In this document: positions 40,660 through 41,911 of the stretch, piece by piece
Layout of the letters: each line of letters opens with the position of its first letter
Numbering within the stretch: the stretch's first letter is position 1
Origin: an uncultured Lachnospiraceae bacterium
Lineage (GTDB): Bacteria; Bacillota; Clostridia; Lachnospirales; Lachnospiraceae
Reading direction: 5' to 3'
DNA length: 41,911 bases
Assembly (NCBI GenBank): GCA_910587305.1
Contig: CAJUKV010000010.1
Span: 52,473 to 94,383, forward strand
The notes under the pieces: model-generated
Databases searched by the model: none
What the model was told of the DNA's origin: nothing
The model's input: the letters and a program-made list of their open reading frames with translations, nothing else
Position numbers and translations under genes: made by a program

Positions 40660-41652
40660 TTATGCGAACGCAAGTTCTTTTTGCACACCGCCAAAGTCGA
40701 AATCATATATCTTAAAGATTTCATTCTGGATTGCCAGATTGTCTTCGTAATCGTTTTTGCACTTATAGTAGGTGTTTAAGGTTGTACTTTTATTCTTATG
40801 CCCTACGTTTCTTGAAACCAGCGCCAGCTTCATGCCTTTATCCAGACAGTTAGTCACATAGCTTCTTCTACAGGTGTGGGAAGGCTTATATTCCACTCCT
40901 ACATTAATACAAAAAGCTTTGAAAGTACTGGTAATATTGCTTTCCTTTACCATCCTTCCACTGTTTGCCGGAATGACATATTCACTTTCAATCCCTGCCT
41001 GCTTAGTCCTGCGTTTCTGTTCCATCAGCCATTTATATGTAAAGTCGTTGTTCACTATGGTTCTGCGGGAAGTTTTGTTCTTCGGAGTGCTTTCCTCATA
41101 GATTTTGGAATTGGTATCGTAGTCCGTATACTCTGTCTGCGTTCTCTCTATCCTGATGGTTCTGCGTTCAAAATCGACCTTGCTCCATTTTAAAGCTAAC
41201 AGCTCGCCAAGCCTTAAGCCAGTGCCACAAAGAATAAAAAGAGCCGGAGAATTGCGGTATTTCCTGCATTTGTTCCAGCAATTCATGGAACCGGACTGCA
41301 AAGTATTAATCTCATCATCTTCCCATACGCCAAGTTCCTTATCTTCATGCTCTTTACATCTGTCCTCGTTGATTTTTACCTTCCGCATAAAGTTCCAACT
41401 CATAATTTCTCTGTCACAGGCATAATCAAATGCCTGACTGACAATGCATTTTATCTGACATACATAAGAATAAACGATTGTTCCATTTGTCAAGGTACGG
41501 ATAAAATCATCACAGTGGTACTTCTTAATCTTCCGGGCTGGGATTTTCCCAAAACTGCTATCTTTCACATAATTTACATAGGCCCTGTAATATCTGCTAT
41601 GTGTCTGCTTCTTGGGATCCCCTTTGGCAAATTCCAGAAACATTTCTACCAC
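40660..41652 (-). pseudogene. int: Tyrosine integrase, core-binding and catalytic part of a frameshifted gene
   Basis: The 330 residues contain a SAM-like core-binding domain (about 1-100) and the catalytic domain of a phage/ICE-type tyrosine recombinase. All catalytic residues are visible: R147 in GTGLRLGELLALKW, a lysine in TPKNKTSRR, H259 and R262 in SHTCRRSYVTN, H285 in NVGHKNKST, and the nucleophile in LNTYYKC (Y295/Y296). The start shown is a GTG, but it has no ribosome binding site and its N-terminus seems to continue an upstream reading frame one base out of register. The intact residues suggest recent damage, a sequencing error, or programmed frameshifting. The element it serves extends beyond the right edge. 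Confidence 0.75.
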
Positions 41653-41870
41653 CTTGCCACCGTATCATTTTTATGCTTCTCTAAATCCACCTGACCTGTT
41701 ATCGTCCTTCTTACTTCCTTACGAAATTTCTTCTTTACTTCGTCTTCTGAAGCCCCTGTGATCTGGTGGCGTTTTCCGGTCTCTGAATACATAGTAGGAA
41801 TCGTGGTATAAAATTGTATCTGTAATCCCTTCTGCCGGGAATTGATTTTCGGAATCGTAATCTCGCTCAT
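41646..41870 (-). pseudogene. int: Tyrosine integrase, N-terminal arm-binding part of the frameshifted gene
   Basis: The 74 residues begin MSEITIPKINSRQKGLQIQF, with GAGGAG seven bases before the ATG. ITGASEDEVKKKFRKEVRRT and VDLEKHKNDTVARW are typical of the N-terminal arm-binding region and the linker of Tn916/ICE-type integrases. The frame stops at TAG (41648-41646), just where the catalytic ORF begins (KVVEMFLEFAKG). A one-base shift in GGCAAGGTGGTAG would join the two. It is reported separately because the reading frames differ. Confidence 0.7.
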
Positions 41871-41911
41871 GGTAATCTCCTCTTGCGTCTTGCACAAAAG
41901 GACATCTGCCA

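Overview
The window looks like chromosome of a Gram-positive anaerobe of the Lachnospiraceae/Clostridia type. The reasons are strong GGAGG-type ribosome binding sites, C_GCAxxG_C_C, DUF1540 and SEC-C proteins, an AbiE pair, a tagaturonate-type hexuronate locus with a TRAP transporter, and a fused HemC-CobA-HemD. Species cannot be named from the sequence. No rRNA, tRNA, CRISPR array, riboswitch or T-box was found. The right edge enters an integrative element.

Layout. 1-2481: the 3' part of a repetitive surface protein gene and a TetR regulator overlapping it (+). 2446-14673 (-): tetrapyrrole genes hemB, hemL, hemA and a hemC-cobA-hemD fusion. Among them lie a LacI regulator, a CoA-disulfide-reductase/rhodanese flavoprotein, a small siroheme-type reductase and an AbiE toxin-antitoxin operon. 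The set runs from glutamyl-tRNA to precorrin-2; no protoheme-branch gene is present, so siroheme and/or corrinoids are the likely products. 14840-22926: hexuronate catabolism, with a TRAP transporter (dctPQM) and uxaC leftward and uxaA-uxaB rightward, from a shared region carrying two copies of TGTAAGCCCTTACA. 23314-25455: a GlgX-like debranching enzyme. 25761-29375 (-): two unrecognised cytosolic-looking proteins, each behind a sigma-D/sigma-28-like promoter, then a four-helix membrane protein ending in a LuxR helix-turn-helix and a miniature MotA-like protein. 29676-32920: Sfp-type PPTase, HisRS, DAHP synthase. 33112-40119: lipoprotein, DUF1540 protein, GT-C glycosyltransferase, ThrRS, small membrane protein, C_GCAxxG_C_C protein and SEC-C protein. 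40660-41870: tyrosine integrase split by a frameshift.

The intergenic DNA is rich in dispersed structured repeats. Family A (~85-95 bp, six copies at three loci) has covarying stems and always abuts the T-tract of a leftward terminator. Family B (37 bp) forms oppositely oriented arrays on both sides of the LuxR/MotA-like pair. Family C (~50 bp) also occurs inside a glycosyltransferase reading frame. Upstream of thrS lies a 194-bp MITE-like element with 15-bp perfect terminal inverted repeats and a 10-bp target duplication.

The best candidates for something undescribed are the sigma-D-linked cluster at 25761-29375, the family A element, and the MITE. All functional calls rest on motif recognition by eye and memory of families; no database search was run.
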